A DNA stretch of 64,000 nt, taken from Gaeumannomyces sp. JS-464 (taxonomy: Eukaryota; Ascomycota; Sordariomycetes; Magnaporthales; Magnaporthaceae). Below, one piece after another: positions 1 to 10,823 of this stretch. The notes beneath the pieces were generated by a model. That model made no database searches. It was not told where the DNA came from and worked only from the letters and a program-made list of their open reading frames with translations. The position numbers and the translations under genes are program-made. The stretch is from positions 930,001 through 994,000 of the forward strand of contig NGZR01000008.1 of assembly GCA_002197995.1 (NCBI GenBank), read 5' to 3'. Numbering within the stretch: position 1 is the stretch's first letter; each line of letters opens with the position of its first letter.

Positions 1-954
1 CCGTCCAGAACCCAGGACAGGAGGCGGTGAGATGAACGAGTGCAGCGCGTGTGAAAGGTTAGCTTAAGGTTTGTAAGCGCCCAGCCCAGAGCGCCAGGGG
101 TGTCCCAGACCTTCGTATCGCGCGCTGGGCACTCCTCGCCCGGGTGCGCTCGCGTCGGGCGCCGCACGTCGGCCAGATCCTTCATTCCGGTCGGGTTAAC
201 CGTTAGCTGCGCCAAGTTCCACGGCACTCAAGACGTTGCAGGAGCACTTCGACTCGGGCGACTCCCCGTGTGAGGAGATGTAGGAAGATTCTCTTCCTCT
301 CTTTCCAAGTCTACCAGACTCCGCTTGTATCTAAAAGTTTCTATAGCTACGTGTCCTTTCCGAGACTCGGTCTATATAAGGACCTCGTTTGGTCCTTGTT
401 GGGACTGGTTCCAAAGTGAGGATTAAGGCATGTTAATACACTCCTTCACCCTCCCAACAGGAGAACGAGGCAGCGAAGGTGTGTGGGACTGCCCATCCGG
501 GTACGAGCAGAAGGAGGCGGATGTTGGTTCGCCTGCTTGGGCTTTCCCTGGCAGCGGGACCTGCCGACGAGCAAGAACTCACACTAAACCAAGTCGCGAA
601 GTTCGACCTCCCCATAGGGCGCTGACGTCTCGACAGTGCCCATAGGTAGGGATCCTCGAGGGTAGGGTAGGGTGCGTGGTAGCCAGGTTTGTTGGTGCCC
701 TCGCCATTAAGGGTAAGTGGTTGGTGGTCAGTGGGCGTTGGGAATAGCCTCACTTTTGGGTGCAGCAGTGGGGTCGATGTGACCTCGGGTGGGCCCGGCC
801 CTGTGAGGCCGGAGGGTCCGGTGGTCGTCAGGGCAGGTGCGGGCCGGCCGGCGGGTCTTTTGTTACCTTCCCGGCTTGCCACCTTTGTTTTCCCCCACAA
901 CAATGACAACGACAACCCTGAAACAAGCTGTTGTGCCTCCCACCCTGCCTTTCA
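1..954. other. Non-coding lead region with TATA-like box
   Basis: No recognisable coding sequence. A TATA-like box (tatataa) lies at 373-379. It could belong to a decayed LTR or to the promoter of the gene starting at 1245, but at about 870 bp upstream of that start it is not close. Open frames here show no conserved motif. Confidence 0.4.
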
Positions 955-1013
955 CGCTTCGGGTTCGCGCCCAAGCTACTTCAAACGCTCGCGCTTCGGG
1001 TTCGCGCCCAAGC
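955..1013 (+). repeat. 22-bp direct repeat in 5' leader
   Basis: A 22-bp sequence beginning cgcttcgggttcgcgcc occurs exactly at 955-976 and 992-1013, separated by 15 bp. It lies in the leader of the gene starting at 1245. Confidence 0.9.
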
Positions 1014-1244
1014 CATTTAAAAGCTCGCTTGCTTGCCTCCAGCGCTTGCGCTGTCGTTCCTGCTCGATCCCGCACCTGCACTCCCCTTCACCTGTCGGTG
1101 TCTTCGTCTCCCGGCTCGAGCCTCTCTCTCTCGCGACCTTCATCGCCTTCATCTGCGGCTGTCGCGCAAGTCTGTACGTTTTGCCTGTTCTCGTCCTCCC
1201 CTCCGGCTCGCTCGTCTCGAGCGTGCGTTGACTTGCACAGGACC

Positions 1245-2588
1245 ATGTCTTCCGACGCCGCTGCCAACGAGGCATTCCGTCGCGCGATCTTCGATTTTAA
1301 CGAGAATGAGCGGGCCGTCCTCGCCGAGTTGATGGACGATGATCCTCGGGGCGATCCGGTTTTCGAAATAGTGGCCCGTCGCTACTCGCCGGCCATTCCA
1401 CTTCCCGGGTTGGCCCCGGCTCGGCCCTTTTCGTCGCCTCCCATCTGCCCGTACCCGGCTGGGCTCCCTCGGCGTCTCGCCGCTCTCGACGACTTCGTCA
1501 ACGAGGACCAGCGATTCGCCCGGTCTTTCCTTGCTGAGGAGCAACGCCAACAAGTTCGGGTCGTGACCACTGGTGGTCTTCCCGAGTTCGTCAACGTGCC
1601 GCACCATTTCCCCTGTGGCAACTGCTACGTCGCCGACCTCCTCCGAGGTGGGCCACATTCGGAGGATGACCTCACATGCTCGGTCGGCTTCAGCCAGCTC
1701 GGTCAATGCTTCCAATGCGCTCATCGGGGTTGGGATTGTCGCGCTTTGCCCCGCGAGTTCCCCTTCATTGTGGACGTTGAGATGATGCGGGCGGCCTGGT
1801 GGGTGCATGGTGGCATTCCGACTCCGCAGGTTGCAGCGGTGCGCCTGTGGGCCATTAGGAACCTGTACGTCTGGGAGAACCTTAATGGTTCTTCTGTCAC
1901 CACTCATCTTTCGGCTCGGCACGGGCTGCTTTACTCCGCTCAGGATGGCGGTCGAACTTCGAGGGGGGCTGCCTTATTGACCGCAGAGGACCCTCAGCAT
2001 GCCGCGTGGGAGGCCATGTTCGATGACTACCATGTCCCGACGCCCTGGGATCTGCTCGCGCTCGTCCGGTACCGTCGGATCGCCGCCGGAGGAGGTGTGT
2101 TCGCCTGGTGCCCTGAGGCGTATTTTCGGGATGCCTCTCGCCAAGAGCTTGCAAAAGTGAACGTGGAGCTGGCGGCGCTGGGCCAGCCGGTTATACGGCA
2201 CCGGGCCTCAGTCGGGGCTCGCGAGAACTGGAGCAACCCCCGGTTCGTGGCCTTTTACAACATCAGGCCCCATCGAGGTTTTGGCCCCATCCGTTTGTTC
2301 GAGCCTGCCGCTCCCTGGCCGGAGTTCTCGGGCCACGGCCTACCCTCTCATAACTCGGTCGGCGAGTTTGAGGAGGGTTTCCAGTGCGAGGGCCGAACGG
2401 TGTCCGGCGGCACGTTGCAGTTCCTCGATCGTGAGGGTGAGCCGACTGTCTACCAGACCACAAGCGCCACGATCGTCATCCGGCCTGCTGTGGGCGTTGA
2501 GGAGGAGGGAAGTGAGGAGGGTGAGGAGGAGGAGTCGACAAAGCCCGAGGAATCTTCAGGGGCTGCTTGGTCTTCGGACATCGAGTAA
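1245..2588 (+). CDS. Hypothetical Cys-rich protein, 447 aa
   Basis: This single uninterrupted frame of 447 codons runs from ATG at 1245 (context gaccATGtc) to TAA at 2586. The frame stays open upstream to 837, but the leader composition and repeats favour the 1245 start. A Cys cluster lies near residues 122-165: CxxC, a lone Cys, then CxxC about 35 residues on and another Cys. It could be a small zinc-binding module. The C-terminal 40 residues are Glu/Ser-rich and probably disordered. I see no signal peptide or membrane segment. A poly-T tract follows the stop near 2685-2698. I do not recognise the family. The lack of stops over 1.3 kb and even codon use support a real gene. Function is unknown. 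Confidence 0.75.
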   Translation: MSSDAAANEAFRRAIFDFNENERAVLAELMDDDPRGDPVFEIVARRYSPAIPLPGLAPARPFSSPPICPYPAGLPRRLAALDDFVNEDQRFARSFLAEEQRQQVRVVTTGGLPEFVNVPHHFPCGNCYVADLLRGGPHSEDDLTCSVGFSQLGQCFQCAHRGWDCRALPREFPFIVDVEMMRAAWWVHGGIPTPQVAAVRLWAIRNLYVWENLNGSSVTTHLSARHGLLYSAQDGGRTSRGAALLTAEDPQHAAWEAMFDDYHVPTPWDLLALVRYRRIAAGGGVFAWCPEAYFRDASRQELAKVNVELAALGQPVIRHRASVGARENWSNPRFVAFYNIRPHRGFGPIRLFEPAAPWPEFSGHGLPSHNSVGEFEEGFQCEGRTVSGGTLQFLDREGEPTVYQTTSATIVIRPAVGVEEEGSEEGEEEESTKPEESSGAAWSSDIE

Positions 2589-2749
2589 TTCACTCCCCCG
2601 CCTGTATATTAGTTTGCTCTCTTTCACTTCCCCCTCTCTTTTGGCGCTGGCCTAAGATCATCACATTTGCGGTGTGTTTTGCGCTTTTTTTTTTTTTTTA
2701 GGTAGTTTTTAACCAATCGACTCGCGTTGCCCAAACGCTTTTCTGGTTC

Positions 2750-3265
2750 CCTCTGCCCGGGGCTAAGCAGTCGCTGACCTCTCTGGGTCACCTTCTGGGC
2801 CAGGTTCTTCCTGCCACTCTCGTCTTTTTGCGCGAGTAAAGGCTGCGATTCTTTCTGCTGAAGAGATCTGCAGCCACGACAGTCTACCGCGCTATAGAAA
2901 CCGTCGTATCGGATGCCGAACTGGGGCGCCCAGTGATTGTCGTTCTTCTTGAGCAGCACGCGCGGGTCGGTCGCTTTGCTCCAGCGAGTGAAGAGGTAGC
3001 TCAGTGGCGTCGGGTTCGTCAGGCTCCGCCGGATCCTTGTCCTCGTCACTGTGGGATCCATAATACCAGATGACGTCCCCCTCGTCCCGGTCGAGGTCGT
3101 CATATCGCGAGGAGCCGGCCACGATTGAATACGCCCCTTCGCCTCTCGGCCCGCGATGCCACCCACGGCGCTGCCGTGCGCGCCTCGATAGAGAGCCACC
3201 TTCTGCAGCGGCCACCGATCGTCAGGCTGCAGGCCGCCGTGGCCAAGGAGACATGACACGACCGC
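2750..3265 (-). pseudogene. SRA-YDG domain protein, broken
   Basis: Three minus-strand frames together spell an SRA-YDG domain, the module that binds methylated or hemimethylated DNA in UHRF1-like and SUVH proteins. Reading down from 3260: VGGIAGREAKG, then AYSIVAGS, an acidic DVIWYYGS segment, RVLLKKN, and the diagnostic RYDGFY near 2893-2910. Each frame change is one base. The first falls in a G4 run near 3140 and the second near 2970. The domain core order (GIxGRE, GAYSIV, YTGSG-like, YDG) matches the family. The Pro-rich minus-strand frame at 3785-4285 could be its N-terminal region, but this is not shown. It is either a decayed gene or a gene with homopolymer miscalls. An SRA domain implies a link to DNA methylation, which fits a RIP-competent fungus. 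Confidence 0.7.
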
Positions 3266-4401
3266 CTCCTATGGGCGAACGGAGGACCCAAGCCGTACGA
3301 GACCCTAGGGGCCGTGGTGTGGAGGGGATTCTCGTCGCTGAGAGATCCCACCGTGACCTTGGAGAGATCGTCGCCGTCACCTATCCGGCTACAGCGACGG
3401 GTTACGGGGATGCCTCCCCGCGGATTCGGATCTTCGTCCTGGCTCTCGTCACCACTGCCGTCATCGGTATCATCGGCCCCGTGGTCCATGTCCTTCCAAG
3501 TCAGCTGGAGAGGGCAAGGAGGTGCCTGCGAAGGCAGAGGACGTGCCTGCGGATAGAAGGAGGATGGAGAGGGCACAGAAGAGGGGTCCTCGCCGGCACG
3601 TCGCTGCTGGCGGAAGTCTCGCTGGGCAACACTGAGTCGCTGCCGAGCAAGCTGGGTGGGCAGTGGGGCAGCTGGGTTGATGCCCGAGGGCGGATGACGC
3701 GAGAGCTACTCGGGGACTGCCCTGCACGGTGATGCTGATTTGCGGCTATTGCGGATGCTGGCGGTGAGATCGCGAGGCCGGAGATCAGGCCTGATCGGCT
3801 GGGACGACTCCGGCCGCGGGTGGAAGACAGCACGGATAGCAGGCGAGAACCCTCAGCACCCTCGGCGCCTCGGCCAGAAGGAGGGGGTGCCTGGGGAACG
3901 TTGGTCCCGGGGGGTTAGGCCGAGGCTTCAGGGGAGGTCGAGGCCCCGAGAGAGGCGAGGCCGACCACGCTGCAGGCGGCGAGGGGCGACCCTTAGGGCG
4001 AGAGGGAGGCCGCTCTGGGAAGGGCGACGGACCCTCACCTTGACCATGGGGTCGCCTGCCGCCAGAGACGACCGACCCGTGAGGACGCGTGACGGATACT
4101 ACTGCCGATAGTCGGGAAACGTGGAAGGGAGTGAAAGGTCCTTCCGCCGCGCCTGCAGGTGGGGCAAGAGTCGACCAATGACACGGTCCCCGCGCCTTTT
4201 GAGCTCGCCACTCGTCCTGCCACCGGCCGTTGCGACGAGCGCGAGGGGGCCGTCCGCGAATAAGGACAAATAAGACGGAGATCAAGTAGCGAAAGCAGGG
4301 CGCACAGAGCGATGTAACTTTGCGCTGGAAGCTACGTGAATTGGAAGCCTGCGAGGGTCAACAGGTAATTAACCCAGGGCCTTATGATGGCAGATGCGCA
4401 A
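3266..4401. other. GC-rich stretch, no assignable gene
   Basis: Several overlapping open frames exist on both strands and none shows a conserved motif. The Pro/Arg-rich minus frame at 3785-4285 may be a disordered extension of the SRA-YDG gene. Nothing else recognised. Confidence 0.35.
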
Positions 4402-4455
4402 GGTGGCGCGAGATGGCACGGTGGCGCGAGATGGCACGGTGGCGCGAGATGGCAC
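4402..4455 (+). repeat. 18-bp tandem repeat, three copies
   Basis: The unit ggtggcgcgagatggcac is present three times head to tail with no mismatch, followed by a partial fourth copy. Confidence 0.95.
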
Positions 4456-4463
4456 GGTGGCAG

Positions 4464-5624
4464 TGTCAAATACAACTCCGCCTAAGGGCATCGTGATGTG
4501 GAGACCGCGCCTGCGTCCGTTAAAGAGCGCCATCCAGCGACTCCGGTCGGCTACAGTAGGAGCGGGGGCACTGCACTGGAGCCGGGGGTAAAAGGAACGG
4601 AGTCGGACGAATCCAAAACACGCCGCGACCAACAGAGGACGAGGCACTCGTGAGGATGGAAATGTGAAGTGACTGGAGATGATGGAAACAACGTCAACAG
4701 CCAGGCGCGCCGTAAGTACCCAGCCCGCCAACCGCAAGATCGCAACGCCTATTATGCGTTCCATCAGCATCTTGACAAATACCACGACCCGGCTTTCCCC
4801 ATTCGTACATCGTCAAGGACCGCACGCTTATGGCCGCAGAGGCCAAAATGAGCGAAGGGATGCGCCAACGCTTCGTGCAAGGCTACAAGGACGACTCAGT
4901 ATACCACAAAATCACGGTGGATCTGGCGACGCCAAGGGGAGGCAAGCCTCCCCCGACAACAAGGCCGTCGCCGGCACTTCCAAGCCGGGTTACCCGTTCC
5001 TAAACCCTTTACTACTTTCCAGGCGGAATCCTCCAGCGGCTCCCAACCGCTCGACGGCTCCCAATCGCTCGGCGGCCGCTCTCTTCCATTGTATGGTTGC
5101 TTCTTCAGCGGCGGGTTAAAATATATTTATTTATTTATTTATTAATCATACTACAGTGGTGCCGTTTTGTGATCAATGGTAACAGTAGGAAAGTACGCAA
5201 GGGAAAAACTATAGGGAATGTGTGTTGCGCTTAGGTAGCGTCCGGTGCCGGGTCGTGGCGCTCCGGGAGGTCCGGGGCGTCGTGGTCGTGGTTGACTCCG
5301 GGTGATTCAACGTGATTGTGTTGTTCGCTTCCGGAAGTTGCGCTCCGGTTGCGGGTTATCTCCTCGCTTGTGGCGCGCATCCGATCTTCCCGTTGGTTCG
5401 CCATCTTCGTGGTTGGTGTTCTTTGCTCCTGCCTTGTTGTTGTTTGTGTCGTGCCTTCCGGTCGTGCCTTCCTTTATTTCCTTCCGCTTGCGGGTCTCCA
5501 CCGTTCCTTCCCCTCCTACTTCCAAAGGTCTTTGCCCTTCCTCTCTCACCCTCCCTCAATCTTTTCCTTGTCACAACATTTAATCCTGTTCTCCCACCTT
5601 TGCCCTCAGCCTTCGCGCGTCCTC
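4464..5624. other. No clear gene; weak retroelement-like fragment
   Basis: A plus-strand frame from about 4800 contains RQRFVQGYKDDSVYHKI, which faintly resembles the linker before integrase in Ty3/gypsy polyproteins. I do not treat it as established. An ATTT microsatellite lies at 5125-5144. Beyond 5300 both strands have long open frames caused by skewed, GC-rich composition. Confidence 0.3.
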
Positions 5625-6290
5625 CTACCTGCGCCTCTTCGCCTGCCCTCCCGCGCCTCGTTCCCTCGGCGGCGCGCGTAGGTGGTGCGCGCGGTGGTGG
5701 CGGTGGTGCGCGCGGCGGCCACGGCGGCGGCGGTGGTGGTGGCGGCACTGCTCCTGCTCCTCCTGCTGGCGCTCGCGACGAGCACCCTTCTCCGACTCTG
5801 GGTTAGAATATATAAATCGCGGGAAAAAGAGAGAAAGCTCAGGTTTAAGCTTACCGCAGGGGTGGAGAACGAGCTCACAATTCTGGCTATTACCAGAAGG
5901 AGAGTGGATGCAATTAACACACTTTCCCTGCCTTTTGGCACATAAAGCAAATGGGCCGTTGCCATTTACGCAGCTCAGGCAGGAAACGCCAGATGAGGGC
6001 CGGTGTGAGCGGGGGGGCTCAGCGATTTGCCCGAGAATGGCCAAAATGTCTTCGGTAGTGGTGACTTTGAAACCGGGGCTACGCAGCTTCAAATTGGCAG
6101 GACGGTAGGGGTGCTGGCAGAGGTCCCTCATCGTAGACTCAGCGTGACCGGAGTTCGAAACAAGTTTAAGAACTCTTCTCCGTTCGTCGTTACTGCGCCT
6201 GCCGGGCAAAACGGCAATTATTCGCGAGGCGATTGCTTTCGGGCTGTTCGCTTTGTTGTGGTAGACGGGGCTTGGTCGACTTAAAAACAT
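5625..6290 (-). CDS. DUF3716 Cys-rich fungal protein
   Basis: The frame carries the Cys pattern of the fungal DUF3716 family: CxxC-x9-C-x6-CxxC-x10-C (CLSC, FALC, KCVNC, QNC). It is preceded by the usual RRVLKLV and ILAILGQIAEPP segments. The first ATG before the conserved block is at 6290; the frame is open further up, so an upstream exon is possible. A good intron lies at 5798-5854 (GTAAGC donor, TTCTAAC branch, CCCAG acceptor; 57 bp, frame-neutral). After it the protein becomes a His/Arg-rich low-complexity tail to the stop at 5625. DUF3716 has no known biochemical role; the Cys pairs suggest metal binding. The tail reads through an expanded GGX tract (5680-5760), so the true C-terminus is uncertain. 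Confidence 0.65.
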   Translation of the reverse strand: MFLSRPSPVYHNKANSPKAIASRIIAVLPGRRSNDERRRVLKLVSNSGHAESTMRDLCQHPYRPANLKLRSPGFKVTTTEDILAILGQIAEPPRSHRPSSGVSCLSCVNGNGPFALCAKRQGKCVNCIHSPSGNSQNCELVLHPCGKLKPELSLFFPRFIYSNPESEKGARRERQQEEQEQCRHHHRRRRGRRAHHRHHRAHHLRAPPRERGAGGQAKRRR

Positions 6291-6555
6291 TTTGGCGGGT
6301 AGGGCTGCTGGTTGAATGAGTTGAAAGCGATCTCCTGGCGACAAGAAAGTGTGCGGCGTAAGCCACCTTTAAATGCAATCAACAGTAAGGTCACGCGCGA
6401 ACGCGGCTATTCGTCACGCCCAGCAATTTGGTTCGGGGAAACGCCAAGCTGCAAGCGGCCCCACGCACGGGCCACGCGCCCAGAGATAGATTAGGACCCG
6501 CCAGGATCCGGCCGAGAGGGCCAGATCATTATCACTTTTGTCACCTCTTTGGCAC

Positions 6556-7110
6556 CTAGGCGCACGCCGTGCACCCAGTGGCACCCTCTAGGATGTGCAG
6601 CACCTCCAGGCCATACTGCCGAGTAGATGGAGGGCTGACGATGCCCATTGTTGACTCGTGATCCGTCAATACGACAGTCTGCTTGTTGCTTGAATGCGGC
6701 GTTGTCCTCAGCTTCTTGCATGCCCACACCAGGTAGGCTACCTCCAACCCGAGGGTCCGTCAGCGAGAGATGAACATGAAGGGTCTTGTCGGGGTCGGCG
6801 TGTGACAGCCTCAGCTGGGTGCACAGGACCTTTTGGACAAACCCTGCCGATCCCACGTACACCGTCCTCTGGCCGTGGTTGGCTGTCTCGAACCGGCCGT
6901 TTTTGCAGCCCTCGGCGAGCAGGGCTGTCTTCCTTCTTTCGTGGGCATAATCCAACCCCGGAAGACCTGTATCCTAGATTCCGTGGTCGACAGGCCCAGC
7001 GAGTCCACGTAGAAGCCAAGGAGCTCGACGCTCTGGTAGCCCACGTGTGACTTCGTCGGAGAGATGGAGATCCTCTGTCTCGAAAAGCCATCGCGACCGT
7101 CGAAGTCCTG
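6556..7110 (-). pseudogene. Ty3/gypsy-type pol relic (RT and RNase H)
   Basis: The minus strand carries pieces of a retrotransposon polymerase in the correct order. Near 7060-6980 is the end of reverse transcriptase: a KSHVGYQSVELLG-like piece running into FYVDSLGLSTTE. Near 6800 is DPDKTLHVHLSLTD, matching the start of RNase H. At 6747-6600 are EVAYLVWACKKLR and VLTDHESTMGIV, the RNase H core. The pieces lie in three frames and are separated by stops and deletions. No intact integrase or LTR pair is visible nearby. It is a dead fragment of an LTR retrotransposon. Confidence 0.75.
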
Positions 7111-7987
7111 GATGGATGCCTAAGAGTCCTTTTTGCCCGACATTTCCCTGCCCCTTTCCATGCCCCTCCTCCATGGCCTCTTTTCGTGGCCTCTTTCCAT
7201 GCCCCCTCCTTCAGGCCGCCCGCCATGTTTATGCATGCAGGCTGGACGAGTCCGCGATAAGGGATTCGCGTTTATTGGGTGGGGCGCCCTGACGCCGTTA
7301 AGGCTCCAGCGGCGTTGTCAGCGAGTCAAAAAGAGCGACCATTCCAATATTAATGTTGGGAGATGAGCCGGTAAGATCGAAAGAGAGATTGAAGATGGTG
7401 GTGCCAATGTTAAGCGTCTGCAGGCACGCGCTGCTGTACGCTAGCTCCGAGGACGCCCGCCCCATGCAATTGACAGACTCCTGGATCGACGCGCGTCTGG
7501 CTTCTGGGGAAGGTATAAAGTGGGATAATATTTATGACGCCAAAATAACCCGAGGACGTAGCAACGAATCACTTTCGCAGCACCAGCAAAACAAAGGGTG
7601 GTGAACTAGATGGGTTCCGACCGCACATGGCGCCGTTCACGAGAATGCTGCTTTTGACACCATATCGCTGTTCGTGCTTTTTGCAAATCAGGCGCTAAAT
7701 GTGGCTCGGCCAGGAGCTGTGACTCTGCGGCCATTTACCTGCATCAATCACTTCTACCGAATCAGGAGGTACTTATTGCGGGGGTGTGGAGCACTGAGGC
7801 TGGAGCCCTTTGCGACACAAGTTTGCCGCCAACTTCCCAGCCCCAACGGGCGCGAGCGAGCTGCGCGCCTTCCCGTGTTTACGGTCATCTTCGTTGTCAC
7901 CACAGCACGAGGGTGTAGGGCAGTGTTGTTTCTACTCCGCGCTTCCATATCCTAGCCTTCCATTTGCTGCAAGCAACATATCATACA
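7111..7987. other. No gene recognised
   Basis: A pyrimidine-rich, partly repetitive stretch (ccatgcccct-type units) occupies 7140-7210. The rest has short open frames without motifs. The last 100 bp may hold the promoter of the gene starting at 7988. Confidence 0.35.
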
Positions 7988-9414
7988 ATGTCGACCATTC
8001 AGCAAACGTTCGATCAAGTAACGAATCAGCTTCAACTCCTCAGGCAAAAATGCGAAGCAGAGAAACGGGACCGAGATGCGCGACTTCAGCAAGAGCAAAA
8101 AAAAACTGGAAAAAAAAACTCGAAAAGATCAAACAGAAGCGTAAAGCTGTGGACGAGGAAGTGGAGCAAGCATATATGAAACAGTTCCTTTCCAGCCTCG
8201 TGGTATGGTGTCTGAATCCTGTTCTTTCCCTCGATTTAATTCTGACATTGGGACTGCCGCATTAGGGTACCCAAGCTCGTGAGCTCCCGGCATCTCCTAA
8301 TCTAAGCCGCGGCGTGCGAAAAGGACGGAACACCAGCGACCGCTTGCCGAGCGACGACGGATCGGGGCACGACGATGGGTCGGAAGACAGCGACGGGTCA
8401 GAAGTCAACGACAACGACGAGTCGGAAGGCAGCGACGAGTCGCAAGGCAGCGACGAGTCGCAAGGCAGCGACGAGTCGGAAGGCAGCGACGAGTCGGAAG
8501 GCAGCGACGAGTCGGAAGGCAACGCGGAGTCGGAAGGCAACGACGGGTCGGCGCACAACCATGACGAACCAACAAGTGCAGCGGCATCAGTCTCGCCTAG
8601 AGCGCGTCGAAAGCGCACGCTTACAGCAAAAGCAAAAAGCGATCCCGAGCGTCCCAGCAAGAGGCGTCGAAGAGGGGGGAAAGCAGACAGCTCAGGCCGT
8701 ATGAGAGTGCGCAGAGTGGAGGAGGCGACGAGCGACAGAATCGAGAAAACGGTCAGCTTTGAGGAGGTTCGCGGTAAACACCGTATTGTTGCATGGCCAG
8801 CGGCTTCTCGTTGCTTTTACATATTATGGTGCAACGACCACGACAAAAATTTCAACAGCAAAGATCCTGTCCAGGGAGCTGGCAAACATTTGAGCTGCAG
8901 CCATAGTACAGCCGGGACACACCACAATGCCATTAGAGAGCTTGGCTTCCGTGTGCAAAACTGCACGCAGCAACAGGTCGACTGTGTGTTAGGTGCGATC
9001 CCCAATCCGAAGACTTTTTCAAAGAAGTCCGACCCCAAGCCCCAGCAGACGGTTGAGCCCGAGACAAACGAAGCGCATGGCAACGGCGAGCCCGTCGGCT
9101 TGTACTGGGCTCGGACGTACAACGTCCTAACCAAAAGCCTTTCGGCGGGGCCACGGCCGAGGCTATTGCCATCCCTAATATACGACCCAAAAACAGACAA
9201 GTTTTCGACGGGACCGGGCAATTGTGAAGTTCGCCCCAAAGATTTAGCCAGAGCCCTGGAAGTGCGAGATGGAAAATATTATGTAGGATTGGATTTATCC
9301 TTGAGATACCTGACAAAAACTGAATGGCTGCGGCTGTGCGAGGAAAGGCACGACAAGCGGGAAAATAGGGTGGAATCTTTTGCAAAAGCCGCGCACGACG
9401 GGCACGAAACCTGA
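7988..9414 (+). CDS. Coiled-coil/acidic nuclear protein, one frame break
   Basis: Exon 1 (7988-8202) starts MSTIQQTFDQ and forms a charged coiled coil. The intron at 8203-8265 (GTATGG donor, CTGAC branch, TTAG acceptor, 63 bp) is phase 0 on both sides. Exon 2 (8266-9414) has a Gly-Ser-Asp-Glu-Ser repeat, two basic clusters (KRRRRGG) likely to be nuclear localisation signals, and a conserved block with CNDH and ILWC followed by LSCSH and AIRELGF. That block resembles a domain in uncharacterised fungal proteins with a Cys/His zinc-like pattern. Exon 1 needs one added base, and it contains two A9 runs (8097-8105 and 8110-8118). With one extra A the joined frame is 454 aa with no stop. The break may be a homopolymer miscall or transcript slippage. 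Function unknown. Confidence 0.65.
8416..8550 (+). repeat. 18-bp in-frame tandem repeat
   Basis: About seven units of ggcagcgacgagtcgSaa encode the hexapeptide GSDESE/Q. The last two units are degenerate. The repeat preserves the frame of the surrounding gene. Confidence 0.9.
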
Positions 9415-10823
9415 CGGCCTTCATGGTGTGCTAGCTATAATCGGAGGCTGTGGAGGAGGCCTAAGGAGGGGACCTTCGGCCACGCTGCTCTTAAAGATCC
9501 TCAACGCCAAAAACCCGGCCGTCGACAAAATGAATCTTAGGAAGGCCGTTTAATGTACGGTAAGGCCGACCTGCTGCTGGGGCCGGGCTAAACGAAATTG
9601 GTGCTGCCCTCGTTCAAAGATGTTGCCAGGGCCTTGGGTTAATACCAAGAGCCGTAGGTGGAGGAGGACGATGATGCTGGGGAGGAGGGGCCCGAGGGGC
9701 CCGAGGCCCCGGTGCAGTACGCGCAGGCGGTGACGGGCGACGGACCATTTGGCGACAGCAAAACGGTCGCCGCCACCGCCACCTGAGGCGAGCTATGAAG
9801 TCTCGCAGTGGCTCGTTGTGTCTGGAATCTTGGCGAAGCGCTTGGCTTTCGAGCCAAGGCGAAAGAGGAGAACGTTTTTTTCCCCTTAGGAGCACGGTAT
9901 TCTAGGCAATAGTGTGAGGCTCCTTTTGGCCCTTAATGAATCAATTTCCTTTTTCGTCCGTCGATTGCACGCGCGCACGAGGGCGCCTAATGTACATTTA
10001 CCACCGCCTTTACTTTTCCTGGATAGAACCCTAATAGACGAGCATGCCTGCCCCCGATCGACTCTGCACTTAACCTCAATTCCCCCGGCCCATGGCCAGC
10101 CTCCCGTCCGGGGCGGGACGACCCAGTCCCAACGACAGCCGCACGACCGCAACGGGGCTCCGAGAGGCAGGATTCCGCGCGCATACGGCACGCCGCGCCG
10201 CCGCATGGCGGCTAAAAAGGTTGGCCGTCCCGAGAGGGAGCCGGCGGCACTTAATTGACGTTCCACCAGAGGGCGGGAATTACGTCTGCCCAGTTAGTTT
10301 CGTGCTGCTGGGCGTGAAATCGATAACATCTACTTCCTCGCATCATAATGCATCCCGACTAACATGCCTTTTAGCACAATAATTGTCATCGTTGCCATCC
10401 GCCATCTTGTCTGGGTCGTCGGCGATTCCGGTGGGGCGCGGAGGGGTGGGTGGCGGACCCGCCACAGCGAATGCGTGCGTCCACGTGACGCACCGTGGCT
10501 GGGCAGCGCAGGATGGGGCTGGGGGAAATCAAAAAGTCTGATTACAACGAAAGCGGGTCTGGAAGGAGGTGGGTTTTGGGATCTCTCGGCAGGTGCACCC
10601 CACCCCGGAGAGAAACCTCCACAAGGCACATTCCACACCCTTTTAAGCACCACGGATGTAGCGCCAGGGAACACCACTGCTGCCTAGACTGCTGCCACGC
10701 CCATGGTGTGGCCCTCTTTCTCATCCTGCTGTCGGGCCGCCGCCCACTTTTAAAAAAACCACGCGAGCCCGCACGTTCCCAATTCTTCCTCTCCATTCTT
10801 TCCCTGCTCGGGCACATTTCAAA
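9415..10823. other. Intergenic, contains a dispersed repeat copy
   Basis: No gene recognised. An acidic/Pro-rich stretch at 9660-9790 might be a gene end but has stops. The repeat copy at 10513-10636 is listed separately. A TATA-like tttaaaaa near 10748 lies 75 bp upstream of the ATG at 10824. Confidence 0.4.
10513..10636 (+). repeat. Dispersed repeat family B, copy 1
   Basis: This segment is clearly similar to the reverse complement of 37025-37145. Shared blocks include atctctYggcaggt and ccaccccRcctcggagag-type sequence. No terminal inverted repeats were found. Confidence 0.7.

Noticed and set aside
5312..5806. Plus-strand Gly-rich open frame
   Set aside because: Low-complexity reading opposite the DUF3716 gene tail, with no ATG-based or motif support.
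8262..8660. Minus-strand Ser/Asp/Pro-rich frame
   Set aside because: Antisense of the acidic repeat in the coiled-coil gene.
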